The notes: a model not told the origin generated them from the letters alone. Positions 1-11,415 are shown, counted from the first letter of the stretch. The stretch is 64,000 nt of DNA from Anastrepha obliqua (GCF_027943255.1 NC_072892.1:168518792-168582791), one strand, 5' to 3'. Numbers and translations: made by a program.

Positions 1-1585
1 TATCTAATGAGTGCCAATTTAATTTACTCAATTAAATTGAATCGAAGCGGAACGAATCGAATCGAATGCAACTAAACGGCATTGACAATTACATAAAATG
101 CATAAATGTCGTATTCATATGCAGTTATATTGCAAACATATACATATAAACAACGTACATACAAGAATACACAATTGAATGATGAGTGATCTTCGAGCCG
201 AGCACGAGAATGTGTATAAAAGAGCAAATATCCAACAGTGTGGGCGGCGTGTGAACTTAAATCGTAATTGATAATGAATTGCTCAAATTAATAATTGTTT
301 TCTTATTTGCAATAGCAATTAAATTGAATACGTTGAAGAACGCTATGAATCAAACAGAAATTATAAAAATGTCGAACAAGTACAAGTAATGTTGAAAATA
401 TGCAATTTTTTTTAAATTCACTAATTGAATTGTTTTTTTTTTTCGTTTTTTTTTTGTTATTGTTGAAAAAATTTCATTCTTTCTGTATTTTTCGTAAAAC
501 TAATTATTTTTAGTATGGCTAAGAAAATACTTAAAATTTAGACAAAACTCAAAACTGGAGCTTAATGCTATACGAATAGTTTTTGTTTTTTTTGAAAATA
601 TGTTAAATGTGTAGTTCATAAATTAAATATGGAAAAAATAACTAAAATTAATGATTAAATACTTTACTTAATTAGAAAATGATAGGCAAATGCGCAGTGA
701 GTACTCACCTCTATGCAATCGGCATTCTTTTGTACAGGCTTCCGTTGAGTGAGTTGGAGTGTGAGTGCGCTATGGCTGGCTGCTGCACTTATTTGAAGCG
801 CGCACACGCACGCACACATGCAAATAAATAAAGTGATATTTCAGGCGTTTATTGTTGCTGCTGTTCACATACAAGCTGTTGCCATACATGCACCAACAAC
901 TGAGATACCACCAGCTGTGTTCACTGATTCCAAAACGAAAATTTACGAAGCGAGCACAGGGTGTATCCCAGCAGCAGATGCACACGAATCGTTTATTCAT
1001 CAATTATGTTTGCTTAGATTGGCGCTTTGTTATGTTTATTATTTTGTATTATTGAAATTTTACGAAAATTTTATTTTTCTCAATGCGAAATATTTTTGTT
1101 TACACGATGCAAATAAATGCACGTGGGTATGTTGTACTGCACGTAAAATAAAAGCTTGCTGCCATCTGTCCAATGTATTTGTATGTGTGTGTGTTTAGGT
1201 ATGTCAGTGGCCTGCGCTGGCTTTAGCTGTGACAAGCACCTACGAGTGCTGCTGTTCGCTTGAAATACTCAGTACTCGCACAAGTTTTGTGTGCGAATGA
1301 GCTTTTCGTTTACGAAGCACGTTTTGTTATTTATTTTTTATTTTGGTTTTGGTTTGTTCTGTAACACAGCATGCCACTCTAAATGCGGGCTTTGAATGGA
1401 ATTTTATTTGAGTGCTTTTTGATTTTGATGCGGCATGACAGAAATTTCTGACTCATTTCCATTAGTTTTTCATTTACTAATTTGAATGCATAATTTGTTT
1501 TACTATTTTCTCGATTTATTTTGCAATGAACTAAACAGCGATTTACTAGGGTCTTTTTTTAAGTTTTGCTGCATTGTTTTTTGCT
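1..1585. other. Gene-free AT-rich stretch
   Basis: No coding region or element is supported. It holds homopolymer T and A runs (around 400-600), short CA/GT microsatellites (805-820, 1183-1195) and scattered stop codons in all frames. One plus-strand reading frame at 818-1198 starts with a hydrophobic segment but has no other sign of being coding. Confidence 0.6.
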
Positions 1586-2250
1586 TTTCAGAGGAGGCGT
1601 AAACAATGTGGCTACTTAAAATATTTTTCTTACTAAACTTCCTACAAAATTAGATCAACAGTTAACAAAAAGCAAAAAAAGGAAATATTTATATGTGTAC
1701 AAGGTGGCGTAAAATGAATCTTCTTATCGGAAGATTTATAATTTTTGTATATTTGTAGAAACTATTTTTCCTACCAAATTTCTTACAAAATTTGATCAAA
1801 AGTTTAAATATATACAAGGTGGCGCAAAATTAATCACCCTATCGGAAGATTTATAATTTTTGTTTATTTATATAAATACCAAATTTTCTACAAAAGTAGA
1901 TCAAAAGATTACCAAAAAAAAATTTAATATAAATGTACAAGGTGGCGCAAAATTAAGCACGCTATCGGAAGATTTATGTTTTTTTGTGTATTTATATTAA
2001 TAATTTTTCCTACCAAACTTCCTACAAACAGAGATCAAAAGCTAAACAAAAAAAAAATAATATAAATGTACAAGGTGGCGCAAAATTAATCACCCTATCG
2101 GAAGATTTATGATTTTTGTTTATTTATATTAATAATTTTTCCTAGCAAACTTCCTACAAGCAGAAAACCAAGGCTAACCAAAAAAAAAATATAATATAAA
2201 GGTACAAGGCGGCGCAAAATTAATCACCCAATCGAAAGATTTATAATTTT
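1586..2250 (+). repeat. Tandem array built on a MITE end, about 5.5 units
   Basis: Units begin at about 1698, 1813, 1936, 2069 and 2203, a spacing of 115-134 bp. Each starts with TACAAGGTGGCGCAAAAT (or one or two changes), continues into a shared ATCGGAAGATTTATAATTTT segment, then an AT-rich half with TTTTTCCTACCAAACTTCC and a poly-A tract. A partial unit precedes 1698. The last unit runs directly into a complete MITE (2203-2420), so the array looks like repeated duplication of the left end of that element plus about 70 bp of flanking DNA. Confidence 0.85.
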
Positions 2251-2420
2251 TCAAATGTCGTTGGACGGCAGTCATACCATATTTGATGTTTGTGAATTAG
2301 ACAGTATACAAATTGAGCGCGTAAAAAACAAAATATACATTTTTTTCACTCAAAATTTTTTTTGTTGTGAAAATGTTATTCAAAAACAAAATTGGATTAT
2401 TAATTTTGTGCCACCTTGTA
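2203..2420 (+). mobile_element. MITE of the ACAAGGTGGCGC family, copy 1
   Basis: A 218-bp non-autonomous element. The left end TACAAGGCGGCGCAAAATTA is matched in inverse by the right end (2397-2420), which reads TTAATTTTGTGCCACCTTGTA. The flanking TA on each side fits a Tc1/mariner-type target duplication. The interior has no protein relic. The last 45 bp resemble the 5' end of the DD37D-type relic at 41366-41416, so this is probably an internal-deletion derivative of that family. Confidence 0.85.
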
Positions 2421-4948
2421 TATTTCGTAGCCCCAAAGCTTTCAATGAACAATCGTTGCTTTTTTTTTACAATATTTTGAAACAGTATTAGAAAGAGTAA
2501 GTTTGAAAAAGATTAAATTCGAATGACTAGACTGAAACTCAAATAAGGTTCCAGAAATGTATTAAATGAACTTTAATGAAATGCTAATTTTTAACGCTTT
2601 TTAATTCATAATATTAATTTAAATTTTTTTTTTTAATTTATAATTTAATTTAAATAATTTTAAATTTTGAGCAGCGCCACTGATTTGAAATAATAAAGTT
2701 GAAAGAAATTACGAACGGTGTGCTGTGTGTGGGCTTCAATGCATAGCTGAGATTATTTCACGAAAATTACCCCTTAACGATTATGAAGAGAAAATCTCAT
2801 CTTCTCCCGCATAGACAAACCAAATTTCAAACGGTGGTCTGATAAAACTTGAATCAAAGTTCTTTGTGAATATATTTATAAAAAATTAAAATATTTTCCA
2901 AATTATATTTTTATCCTTTTTTAAAACTTTCGGTTGTGCACCCGGGTCTGGCCTTTCGTTCTATTCGAGGAACCTTTTTAAAAGGTTATATCCATCGTTA
3001 GAAAATTTAATTTTAGGAAGCTACCTGGAAGTTCAATACCTCAAATTCCCTAAAAGCTATCAAACTACCAAGAAAAGGCTAACAAATGTTAGTAAAGGCA
3101 GGTGTACCTATTGCTTTTTGGTAAATATCTTTTATGATAGAATGTATGGAAAATTTACTTCTTGGTATTCCGCATACATCTGTGCAGAATTGCATTGAAC
3201 AATACCACTTCTGCGTAAAACAAAAAAAAAAGTGGTCAATTAAAGCCACTCATAATTAGTTGTCAACTTGCTCTAAGAGCTGGGAGTTGATGCTTGCCAC
3301 ATGAGAAAAATTATTCACTCGACATGCAAAGCTATACCCTACTGAAGGTCTACTTTGCCAGCATGGATTAGAAGTAGCAAGCGATTAGACTTTGCTGATC
3401 GCAGCTAAACGATTTTAAGTGTGACTTTTTCATAAGAAAGTAGGAAGAGAAAAGTGGAAGTAGAAGTTAGTTTAGAGGCAAACGTTGGCCAAACGTTGGC
3501 TGACAAAAAGTTAAATAAGCGTAGACTTGCAGTCTGATATTAATACGACGACTTTACTTGGTGTATTTATGCGGCACGGCGCTTTATCAGTCGCAAAAAG
3601 TAAAAAAACTACGATATCACAAGATGAAATGTGATCTAGAGCGATACAATACCTATACCTATAGTCGTATGCTGATCTCACCTAGCACCCTACTCGCTGA
3701 CCTCACCTACCACCCATCGCTTTAATACTATTCTTCATACTTAACCATGCACTCTTACTAACATCTGTAACATAACACTGTACGTATTCCCTTAACATTT
3801 TCTGTTATCATTTAGTGTAAGCCTTCATTATCTTCATAGTTAACTAAATTCTCTTACTCACTTTAAAATTAATTTCTTTCGCTGATATTTGCAATGATCG
3901 TGTCGAAACTTCGTGTGATATATTTTTGTCAGAGACGAGTTGAATAAGGAGACTAGCTTTGGTGGCAAACTGGACTAGCTGTTGCGCCAGCAGTAACAGG
4001 AGAAGTAACAGACCCTGTAATGGGGAAATAGATTTCGATACTGTTTGACAAACTACTCTTGACACTATTCAGCAAACTATCTCTGTTTTACTTTTACAAT
4101 TAAAAAAAAATTATTTGTAGACTGATGTTGAGTAGGTCACAAAATAAAAAAAAAAATATAAAAAAAAATCAGAAATTTATAAATGAAGAAATTATTGCTT
4201 TTAATAAAATTTTAGTGCTCTTTTATTACTTCAAAAATATTTTGGAAATCTTTTGCATTTTTTTATATTTTTTTATGCATTGTGCTTTTTTGCTTCATAT
4301 CTCAAAACAATTATCACGTGAAATTCTATAAAAGCTAACGTCAGAGCATAAGAAACGCCTTGTTTATTTATAGAAATCCCTTGGTCTCGACTAATGTGCC
4401 TTTCGCTCTTTAATCGCTTAATGAGTTTGAACGAACAGCACTCGCGTGCGTTGGACATGCTCTAACGGACCAACCCAAGTACCCGAACAACAAAAGTGCT
4501 TGAATTAAAAACAAATACAAAAAAAGACAAAAACAAAAAAAAAATACAAAACAAAATAGGCATCACAGTGTCAATTTGTAATTATTTTTTGTTTAGTGTT
4601 AAGAGAAATACAAGGAAACAAAATAATTGAATTAATTAAAAATTTTTTTTTTAATTTTAAATTTTGAATTTTTAATAAATTTAAAACTTTTTTTAATTTT
4701 AAATTTTTCATTTTTATAAATTTCAAATCTTTTTAAATTTAAAATAATTAAAATTTTATTAAATATTATCTTACCTTTTCTCGATCTCTGACCTACACTA
4801 ATAAACATTTTTTTTATAATTCATATTTCACTTTGCTTGCATTTACTCTGCTTTCAGCTACACCGCAAGAAACAGTATCCCTATAGCGCCACTCACATAC
4901 AGATACAAAATACCAACAACGTTCTTTACGTATACGTGCATATGTAGG
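2421..4948. other. Gene-free AT-rich stretch
   Basis: No gene, RNA or element end is supported. Notable content is low-complexity AAATTT sequence at about 2580-2670 and 4630-4760 and a poly-A/AC-rich tract at 4500-4560. Short open frames (minus 3844-4065, plus 4125-4331) look random. Confidence 0.55.
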
Positions 4949-5181
4949 TACAAGGTGGCGCAAAATTAATCACTCCATCGAAGCAACTGGCGACGTGCGT
5001 CACTCATTTTTGACACTTGTGAACTAAAAAGCTACAGCACACAAAGAGGCAAGCAGTGAAAGGCGTAAAATGTCAAAATAACAATTTTTTCCACTCAAAA
5101 TAATTTTGTTATAAACTTTTTTTGTGAAATTTTTTTTTTCAAAAACAAAATTTTATGCTTAATTTTGCGCCACCTTGCGTA
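4949..5181 (+). mobile_element. MITE of the ACAAGGTGGCGC family, copy 2
   Basis: A 233-bp element with left end TACAAGGTGGCGCAAAATTA and right end AATTTTGCGCCACCTTGC. The interior aligns with copy 1: a CGTGCGTCACTC...TTGTGAACTA block near the left and a CACTCAAAAT...AAAAACAAAATT block near the right. No coding capacity. It appears to be a solitary, non-tandem copy. Confidence 0.85.
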
Positions 5182-6593
5182 TGCAGCAGTGCGTCAATGT
5201 AGTTTTTATGCAGTCTTAATCGCCTTTGTAAGTTGAACGTCGTTTTAGCTGTCAATTGGTTTAAGATGTCATTTAGTTGCTTTCTTCACTTTTCACTTCG
5301 GATTTATCGCGCGTTTATTTTTAGCAGTTAATCAATTTTCACGCGATTAGTACTCATTTTCATGCCGAGATTTACGTACAAGCATAGGTTGGAGTATTTG
5401 CTTGTGGTTGATAAAAAAGAACACACACACGCGCGCGCACAGTTAGGTTGCAGATTTGCTACTTGTTTGCACAGCAGTCACCGATGCGTGTTCTTGTTAC
5501 ACACATACAGTTACACATAAATATTTATATATGTATGCAATTGCAAACGCGTCACCGAGCAAATATGAGTTCACTTGCAAGCGAAAAAGTAAATGTGGTT
5601 TAAAGTCAAATTAAGGGCCAAAGGTTAAAAGTGAAATATACACAAATGCTGAATATTTACAAATAGATAATTTTAACTTATAAAAATTTTAACTTTTTTC
5701 CTGCATACTTTTCGTTTAAAAATAACTTACTTTCGCTTTTTATATCGTTTGCGCTTAGTTACTTTCCACAAGTACTAGTTTCGACGACGACCACGTCAAC
5801 ATATGTGACGAACTTTCCATAAATCAGGCGCATATCCCTGTAGATATGCAACGGAAAAGTGGGAAATGCTGTTATCGGCATCGGGTTGATACTGCTTGTC
5901 GCATCACGAATATAGGCTACAAATAGGCGCACACACACACACACACAGTTAGGCACTTCGACATAGGCACGTGTTTGTTTGTGTCTGTGCCATAGCACTC
6001 AAGGCTAAACGGGCGAGTGGTTGTCTCCCACGCCAAAGCGAAGCGAAGCAATGCTGGAATTCAAGCAAAAGCACAGCGACAAAAATACGCCGACAAAAGC
6101 TCCGTAAAGAGTGAGGCTTTTGAGTGTACGAGAGTGTGTGTGCATATTTGGATGTGTGCGTGTGTGTGTAAGAGAGAGAGAGAGAGGAAAAAAGACACAG
6201 TAGCGAGCTTTCGCGTGAAGTAAACAACTTGCGTTGTGTGTTTTTGTAGAGATTGCACGCCAGCTTTGTTCATGTGCGCTCTTCCTTGCAGTCTCTGTCC
6301 TTCCTTCTTCTCCACTTTTGCGTGCTTCCGTTTATTGCTTTGCTCTTTTATTCGCTGCAATCCAGTTGAAAAGTGAAATTTTTATATTTTTGATGGCTAC
6401 ATTTCGGAAGCTTTTCGCTCCTATGTAATTAACTAACTTCACCAACACACCAACACCACTTGCCGCGTACAGTGCACAATCGATTTCCGTAATTACAATC
6501 CACTTCGTATGCTTGCGCAATTTGTTATTTATCACATTAACCTTTGACCTTTAACATAACTTATTGAATTCGTAAATAAATAAAATCACATAC
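5182..6593. other. Gene-free stretch rich in microsatellites
   Basis: Contains (AC/GC)n at 5403-5420, (AC)n at 5931-5947, (GT)n near 6136-6170 and (AG)n at 6172-6186. Apparent open frames on both strands across 5759-6360 follow these repeats and overlap each other, so I do not treat them as genes. The part from 6425 downward could be the start of an intron of the minus-strand exon candidate at 6594-6916. Confidence 0.5.
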
Positions 6594-6916
6594 CTGATTG
6601 ATTTGCCAGTGCGCAAAAACAACAAATAATAGCCGAAAAGTATTGCTCCCAAGGTCCATTCCGCCAGTTGCTGATTTACATATGCATCTATTTTGTCAGC
6701 TGCTGATGCAATTGCACAATTGTCGCTATTCAAATTTCCTGCCTCAGTGTTACGCAACCTCTCGTGTCCTTGTACTCCTGTGTTCTGTGCCCTATGGGTT
6801 CCTTGCCCGTATGGACGGTATGGACGTTGGGATTGCATGGACGTCTGTTTCTGTTTCTGTTGCTGTTTCGGGTTCGGCTTCTGTTGCTGTTGCAGCTGCA
6901 ATTGCCTTCGCTGCAT
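6594..6916 (-). CDS. Candidate host coding exon, Gln-rich with a hydrophobic C-terminal segment
   Basis: Not a gene I recognise. On the minus strand an ATG at 6916-6914 opens a frame of about 107 codons to a consensus splice donor, CAG|GTATGT, at 6594/6593. The peptide starts MQRRQLQLQQQQ, continues Gln/Lys-rich for about 30 residues (CAA/CAG tract), then a mixed polar stretch, then near the end a hydrophobic run ELAEWTLGAILFGYYLLFL-like (LAEWTLGAILFGYYLLFLRT) that could be a membrane segment. An in-frame stop lies just upstream of the ATG; an acceptor-like ATGCAG overlaps the start codon. Trinucleotide tracts inflate chance open frames in flies, and no partner exon was found. What is seen: open frame plus good donor. 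What is inferred: that it is an exon. Confidence 0.3.
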
Positions 6917-8115
6917 GTCATGCAATCATGAATTTTCAAGTTCAAGTTGAAAGCAATTGCGCATGTCCGCCATATTTGCTTTATACTACATATATGCTCA
7001 TGCATACATACATACATATGCACCATATACAAGGCATATACGAGTGTTGTTATTGTTACTTTTCTATTTGCTTACAAATAGTGCTGCAATTGACCAACAA
7101 CCACCCCGCTGATACATATTTTGCATTCACTTTCAAATCGACGGTCACAGGCGAATGCAATGGCTATGTATTTGTAGCTACTGAGCGTAAGTAGAAATGC
7201 CGAACTAGAGAGAGAGAGACGTGTATGTATACGTAATACTCAAGAGAGAAAGTGCGCGCATGTGAACTATTGAAACTGGCAGGCGGTTCTCATAACTATT
7301 TAAATAATGCCTTCCGCCTCCCTTTACATTTGTTCTCACTGCACACATTTCCGTTAACATCTCCGCGTTTCCTTTGCTCTCTTCATTCAATGGTGGTGCT
7401 GCGCTTCTGCTTGCGGTAAACGTCGGCGTTGATGACTTTGTTAGTTCCTCTAACCTCTAATGCTGTTGTCGTCATTCATATTCCGCCCATGCTTCCTCTT
7501 CCATTTACGCGATTTGCCATTCGTGATATTTATGTTGCTGTTTTTTTTTTTTGTTTTTGTCTTTGCATCTTCTGCAGTTATTTTCATTCTTTCTCACATT
7601 CGTATGTGTGTACCCCTTCCTTTCAAACGGGATGTGGTGTTCAGTGTTATTGCTGGCAGTTTCTAATTAAATTTCCTTACAAGCTGACGCATTTTGCAAC
7701 TGAAAATATAGCAGAAAGAGAGAAAAAGTTTTACATTATTGAATGATGCAAAAGTGATTTAAATTTTATATCCTCAAAACTGATAGAAGAAATTGTAATA
7801 AATACTCAAATGTTTTCTCAGATTTACTACACGAAGCTGGAATATATAAAATTTATCAAAGGCGTTCATTCATATAATATGCATATAGGCATACAGGCAC
7901 ACATATGTACTTATATGTGTATGCAGCCCCACACGCATTAATACACCAAAACAAGTTGTTGTGTATTGATTGGAAAATCGATAAAATTGACGCTAGTCAA
8001 GGACATTCTTCCTTCTTCGAGTTTAAATAGGTTTCTGAATATTAAAAAAATGCATACAAAATTGTACAGATTGGAATGAAAAAATAATTTTTTTTTTTCA
8101 GTTAACGGCAAATAT
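6917..8115. other. Gene-free stretch
   Basis: Holds CATACATA microsatellite (7005-7018), (AG)n at 7206-7220 and T-rich runs. Cys-rich plus-strand frames across 6598-7194 are the shadow of the Gln-rich minus-strand frame. A pyrimidine-rich block at 7320-7640 has no supported function. Confidence 0.5.
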
Positions 8116-8119
8116 ATTT

Positions 8120-8500
8120 TTGTTATACAGACTTTCAAACCCTTTGCTAAGCTGCTGCATAAAGAAGCGAAGCGAATGGATCTGGTAATAAACGAGGACA
8201 AGATGAAGTTTCTGCTGTCCTCAAATAAGCAGTCAGCTGAGTTGCTTATCGACACCCACGCCACTGTTGACAGTAATAAAGTGGTAATGCTTTGAAAGTA
8301 AGTACTGGCGGTGGCGCTATGTTCCACACTAGAACTCTCGGAATTCACGATCATAATGACTGGTAATCATTTCAGCCTTTAATCCAACGGATCATCTACT
8401 TTGGACTAAAAAGACAATTGAGTAGTAAAGCCCTATCTCGACGAACAAAAATCGCATCTCATAAGTTCCTCATCATGTCCGTCGTATTGTATAGGGTGGG
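8120..8500 (+). pseudogene. RTE-like LINE reverse transcriptase relic, 5' part
   Basis: Broken C-terminal half of a non-LTR retrotransposon reverse transcriptase, which copies its own RNA at the target site. Readable blocks, in shifting frames, are MDLVINEDKMKFLLSSNKQS (8175-8234), then SFQPLIQRIIYFGLKRQLSS and KALSRRTKI (about 8365-8450). These match the 'VNxxKTKYLLS ... NRCYFGLxxQLSSxxLSRxTK' part of RTE-type elements as known to me. Several frameshifts and stops show it is dead. The next part of the same protein lies at 9600-9790, on the other side of the mariner at 8679-9556. Confidence 0.65.
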
Positions 8501-8678
8501 CCATGTAAACGATGCAGCAGCCAGCTTCCGTCGGCTGAATTCTGCTCGAAGACATTTAAAGCGCGGAATGGCAGCAGGCCTTATGGAGAGCGAATAGCGA
8601 ATATATTGTAAAAGGCTTCTTAAAACAAGTTAAAGTATCAAATGAAAATTGCTTATCGCCTTATTGCCTATATCCGTT

Positions 8679-9556
8679 TACAAGGTGAAGTCCAAAAAAA
8701 AAAAAGACTGGCGTCATAAAAATGCTTGTGATGTTTATCAAAAATGAACCGAAATCATAGTTGAAATTCATGAAATCGGAATTGAATATCTCCAAAACAT
8801 CGATTTGTCGCATTTTAACTGCTCATTTGGGCTTACGAAAGGTCTGTGCACGTTTCATTCCGCACAAGTTAACTGAGAACGAGGACCAAAAATTGCTCAG
8901 CATTTAACATTCGAAAGACCTCATTAAAGAGAGGAGAAATTATAAGAACTTCCTTTACAACATTGTAATTGGTGATGAAACGTGGTGTTTCTAACATCAA
9001 CCTGAAACTAAGTGTCAAGGTGTCGAATGAAAGGTTCCAGACGAGCCACCACTCAAAAATCGCGTTTGGAAAAGTAAAAAATCAGGTCGATGCTCATTTG
9101 TTTTTACGATTCCAAAAGAATAGTTTACAAGAAGTTTATGACAACGGGCCTAACCGTCAATGCAATTTTCCATCTTGGCGTTTTGAAGCGTTTGTTGCAT
9201 CGCATTCGTCGAATTCGCCTTGTGTATCGCGAAGGAGGAAGCTGGCGCTTATTGCATGATAATGCACCATCTCATCGATCCACTCTTGTGACTGATTTTT
9301 TGACTAAAGATCGGATTTTAATCATCAATCAGCTATTCGAAAAAATTCCATTTGGCCTTGGAAGGAAAACGTTTTACGCCAGCAGAGGCCATCCAAAAGG
9401 CTTGTACCGACATTCTGAAGAACACTCCGGTCAATGACCTGAAACACTCTTTCGAAAAGCTTTTAGATCGCGGAAAATAGTGTATTGAGGCCAGAGGAGA
9501 CTGTTTTGTCGTTTCTATTTTAGCTCAGTTTTGTTTATTTTGGACTTTATCTTGTA
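8679..9556 (+). mobile_element. Mariner (DD34D) element, internally deleted, copy A
   Basis: An 878-bp element between TA dinucleotides. Left end ACAAGGTGAAGTCCAAAA, right end (inverse) ACAAGATAAAGTCCAAAATA. Compared with the full-length sister at 62547-63845 it has lost about 400 bp just inside the left end, up to the shared TTTATCAAAAATGAAC at 8734. It sits inside an RTE-like LINE relic, so it inserted after that LINE. Confidence 0.85.
8734..9505 (+). pseudogene. Mariner transposase relic, copy A
   Basis: Transposase of the mariner DD34D type, which cuts and pastes its element at TA sites. The start, including the first DNA-binding helix-turn-helix, is deleted. Remaining blocks are HFNCSFGLTKGLC-like remnants of the second DNA-binding motif (8810-8880), VIGDETW-like (8968-8990; first catalytic Asp), NAIFHLGVLKRLLHRIRRIR (about 9157-9218), and LLHDNAPSHRSTLVTDFLTK (about 9249-9308) that keeps the second catalytic Asp. 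The block with the third Asp is missing: after the ILIINQ segment the sequence jumps to the C-terminal KTFYASRGHPKG region. Stops and frameshifts are frequent. Same family as the copy at 62.7 kb. Confidence 0.75.
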
Positions 9557-9599
9557 TATATACTATATGCAATTGTACAACGCTTCTAAAAATGAATAA

Positions 9600-9800
9600 G
9601 AATCGTTCATGACGCATAGGCTTGGAATCTCACAACATCCGATGAGGCGTCCCGTGGAGTGTTTGAGAGAAAGATTCTGCGTGGAAGATTTTTGGACCTT
9701 TTCACGTTGACGACGGCGAATCACGCAGACGATGGAATAATGAGCTGTATGAGTTTTACGGCAACATAGACATAACATAGACAAATCAGAATCGGAAGTT
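9600..9800 (+). pseudogene. RTE-like LINE relic, 3' continuation
   Basis: Continues the LINE frame broken at 8500. Readable blocks are AWNLTTSDEASRGVFERKI (about 9618-9675) and, after a frameshift, a GESRRRWNNELYEFYGNID segment (about 9714-9772), matching the 'ERKILRKIYGP...YRRRWNxELYELYxDID' C-terminus of RTE-type elements. It ends without a tail at about 9800, where a different LINE follows. Confidence 0.6.
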
Positions 9801-9824
9801 ATATTTTTGAGCTCATGCAAGAGT

Positions 9825-10453
9825 TTTAATACTTAGGCGTAGTACTCAGCATAAATAAGGATCCGTCCTTCTCAATACGCGAACGTATTCAGGCAGCTAA
9901 CCGAGCATATTTTGGCCTTATCGAACTTAAGAAGTCTTAATTGATATCAAAGGAAAAAAGCTCCAGTTGTATTAAACGATAATAAGACCGCTTCTTATCT
10001 GCGGCTATGAAAAATATATCCTTAAAGTTAATGACGTGACATAATTTACTGATGCGCTTTGAAAGAAAAATTCTCAGAAAAATATTCGGCCCTATACGAT
10101 TAGAAGACGGTACATACCGTATACGGTAAACCACGAGCTCAGTGTTTTAATCGCGGCACGAAATGTAATGTAGGTTGATAAAGTCGCAAAGATTCCGGTG
10201 GTATGCACACGTCCTAAGACTGAGCTCAGCGAAAAAGCGACCAAAAAAGTATTTGAAGTAAACTCTGAAGTAGCAAAAAGGAGAGACCGGCCAAGGAGAT
10301 GATGGTTGCAAGACGTAGAAGATGATACACGAAGGATGAGAATCTCACAATATACTTGTAGAGCGAAAGCGGGCTGACGGGAAGAGTGGAAGCGTATTGT
10401 AGAGGAGGCAATGGTCCACCCCGGACTGTAATGCCAATATAATGATGATGATG
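9825..10453 (+). pseudogene. LINE 3' end with (ATG)n tail
   Basis: C-terminal part of a non-LTR retrotransposon, distinct from the RTE piece upstream. Blocks are YLGVVLSINKDPSFSIRERI (9832-9890), QAANRAYFGLIELKKS (about 9892-9940), LMRFERKILRKIFGPIRLED (about 10050-10108), and near the end REEWKRIVEEAMVHPGL (about 10380-10430), followed by ATGATGATGATGA (10441-10453), a simple-repeat 3' tail. Several stops; inactive. The order of blocks is that of the RT thumb and C-terminal domain in this group. Confidence 0.65.
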
Positions 10454-10685
10454 AGACATAACATAGTGCAACGCATAAAGACGCAGCGCCTCCTTTTAAT
10501 TGGACATGCCATTCTATATTTTGCTAGTTTTTTTTTCCTGCTCACTTCACTCGGGAGCATAGGGCCTCGACAAGACTCATTATATACGCAATTCAATATT
10601 CAGCAATTCTCAAAATTACCGTTATATGCAAAGTTGGCGTTTTATTGCGAAATACCTTGTTATTTTGCAGAGAGTTAGATACGGG

Positions 10686-11415
10686 TACCGGGTGTTTTTT
10701 AAGAGCTTGATGAGTACTCAAAATGATAATACAAAATAGGAATATTGTCGGGATGAATTTTTTAGTTTTGTATAAAATGGTAATTAATTTCAGGGCATTT
10801 ATTTTTCAAATAAATGGCTCACAAGAACAGTCCAATTTTTGACTACTTTTTCCAATAAATCTGAATAATAAATCTAAATGAGCCCAATCAAGACAAATGT
10901 GACGTAAGAGATGGCCATTTGGCTTCAATTCTTGCATGAGCTGGATTTTATAGTTGTTGTTGTTGTTGTTAACAGCATAGGTAGCCCTGTCAGTGTAGGC
11001 ATATCATCGTTCGTCTTCGTCTAGCTCATCTAGGGGTAGGCCCAGGAAACATGCTGTTTCGACAGGTTGGGTCCAGAGGGAGAGGGGGGTTAGATGAGTC
11101 GGTTTGAGGGGGCATGTGAAGAGGTGGTTAGTGTCGTGCGGGGCAGTCACTTAAGCCAACATAATTATGTAAAATTTTCCACGCAGTCGAAGGAAAAGAA
11201 GACCAACAAGTTAATAATGACGAAAAATCGACATTTCGGTTTCTTTTTCAACATTTCGCTCTATGAATTTCGCGAATAGATTTTTTTTTTTCAAAGTAAA
11301 TTTCCACAATTTGGAAGCGTTGTTGTGGCGTTAAGCGCTTATGATGACTTGCCCAATTTTATTGAACAGGGATGCCCACACAATTTGCCATTCTCAGCTT
11401 AAAAAACACCCGATA
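10686..11415. mobile_element. Non-autonomous TIR element with DD41D-like ends
   Basis: A 730-bp element between TA dinucleotides. Left end CCGGGTGTTTTTTAAGAGC, right end in inverse TCGGGTGTTTTTTAAGCTG. These ends resemble those of the DD41D relic at 15073-16318 (GGGTGATTTTTTAAGAGCT), so it is probably a deletion derivative of that group. No transposase remains. A 5'-truncated LINE tail is nested in the middle (10952-11142). Confidence 0.75.
10952..11142 (-). pseudogene. 5'-truncated Jockey-type LINE tail with (CAA)n, nested insertion
   Basis: Read on the minus strand, an open frame begins at the truncation point near 11142 and runs through HDTNHLFTCPLKPTHLTPLS and LWTQPVETACFLGLPLDELD to EDER and a TGA stop (about 11020), followed by a short 3' UTR and a (CAA/AAC)n tail at 10952-10968. 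The Cys/His-bearing HLFxCP...THLTPLSLW pattern is the C-terminus of Jockey-type LINEs as I know them. The frame is intact over about 40 codons, so this insertion is younger than most relics here. It is inserted in the TIR element at 10686-11415. Confidence 0.7.

Noticed and set aside
818..1198. 126-codon open frame with hydrophobic start, secretory-looking
   Set aside because: Ends inside a GT microsatellite, has no recognisable domain, and an equal-sized open frame overlaps it on the other strand.
2255..2491. Open frame of 78 codons
   Set aside because: Lies mostly inside MITE copy 1 and its terminal repeat; not conserved in copy 2.
5759..6360. Several overlapping open frames on both strands
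   Set aside because: Driven by CA/GT and GA microsatellites, which lack stop codons by composition.
6598..7194. 198-codon plus-strand frame, Cys/Val-rich
   Set aside because: Shadow of the Gln-rich minus-strand frame; no start context or domain.
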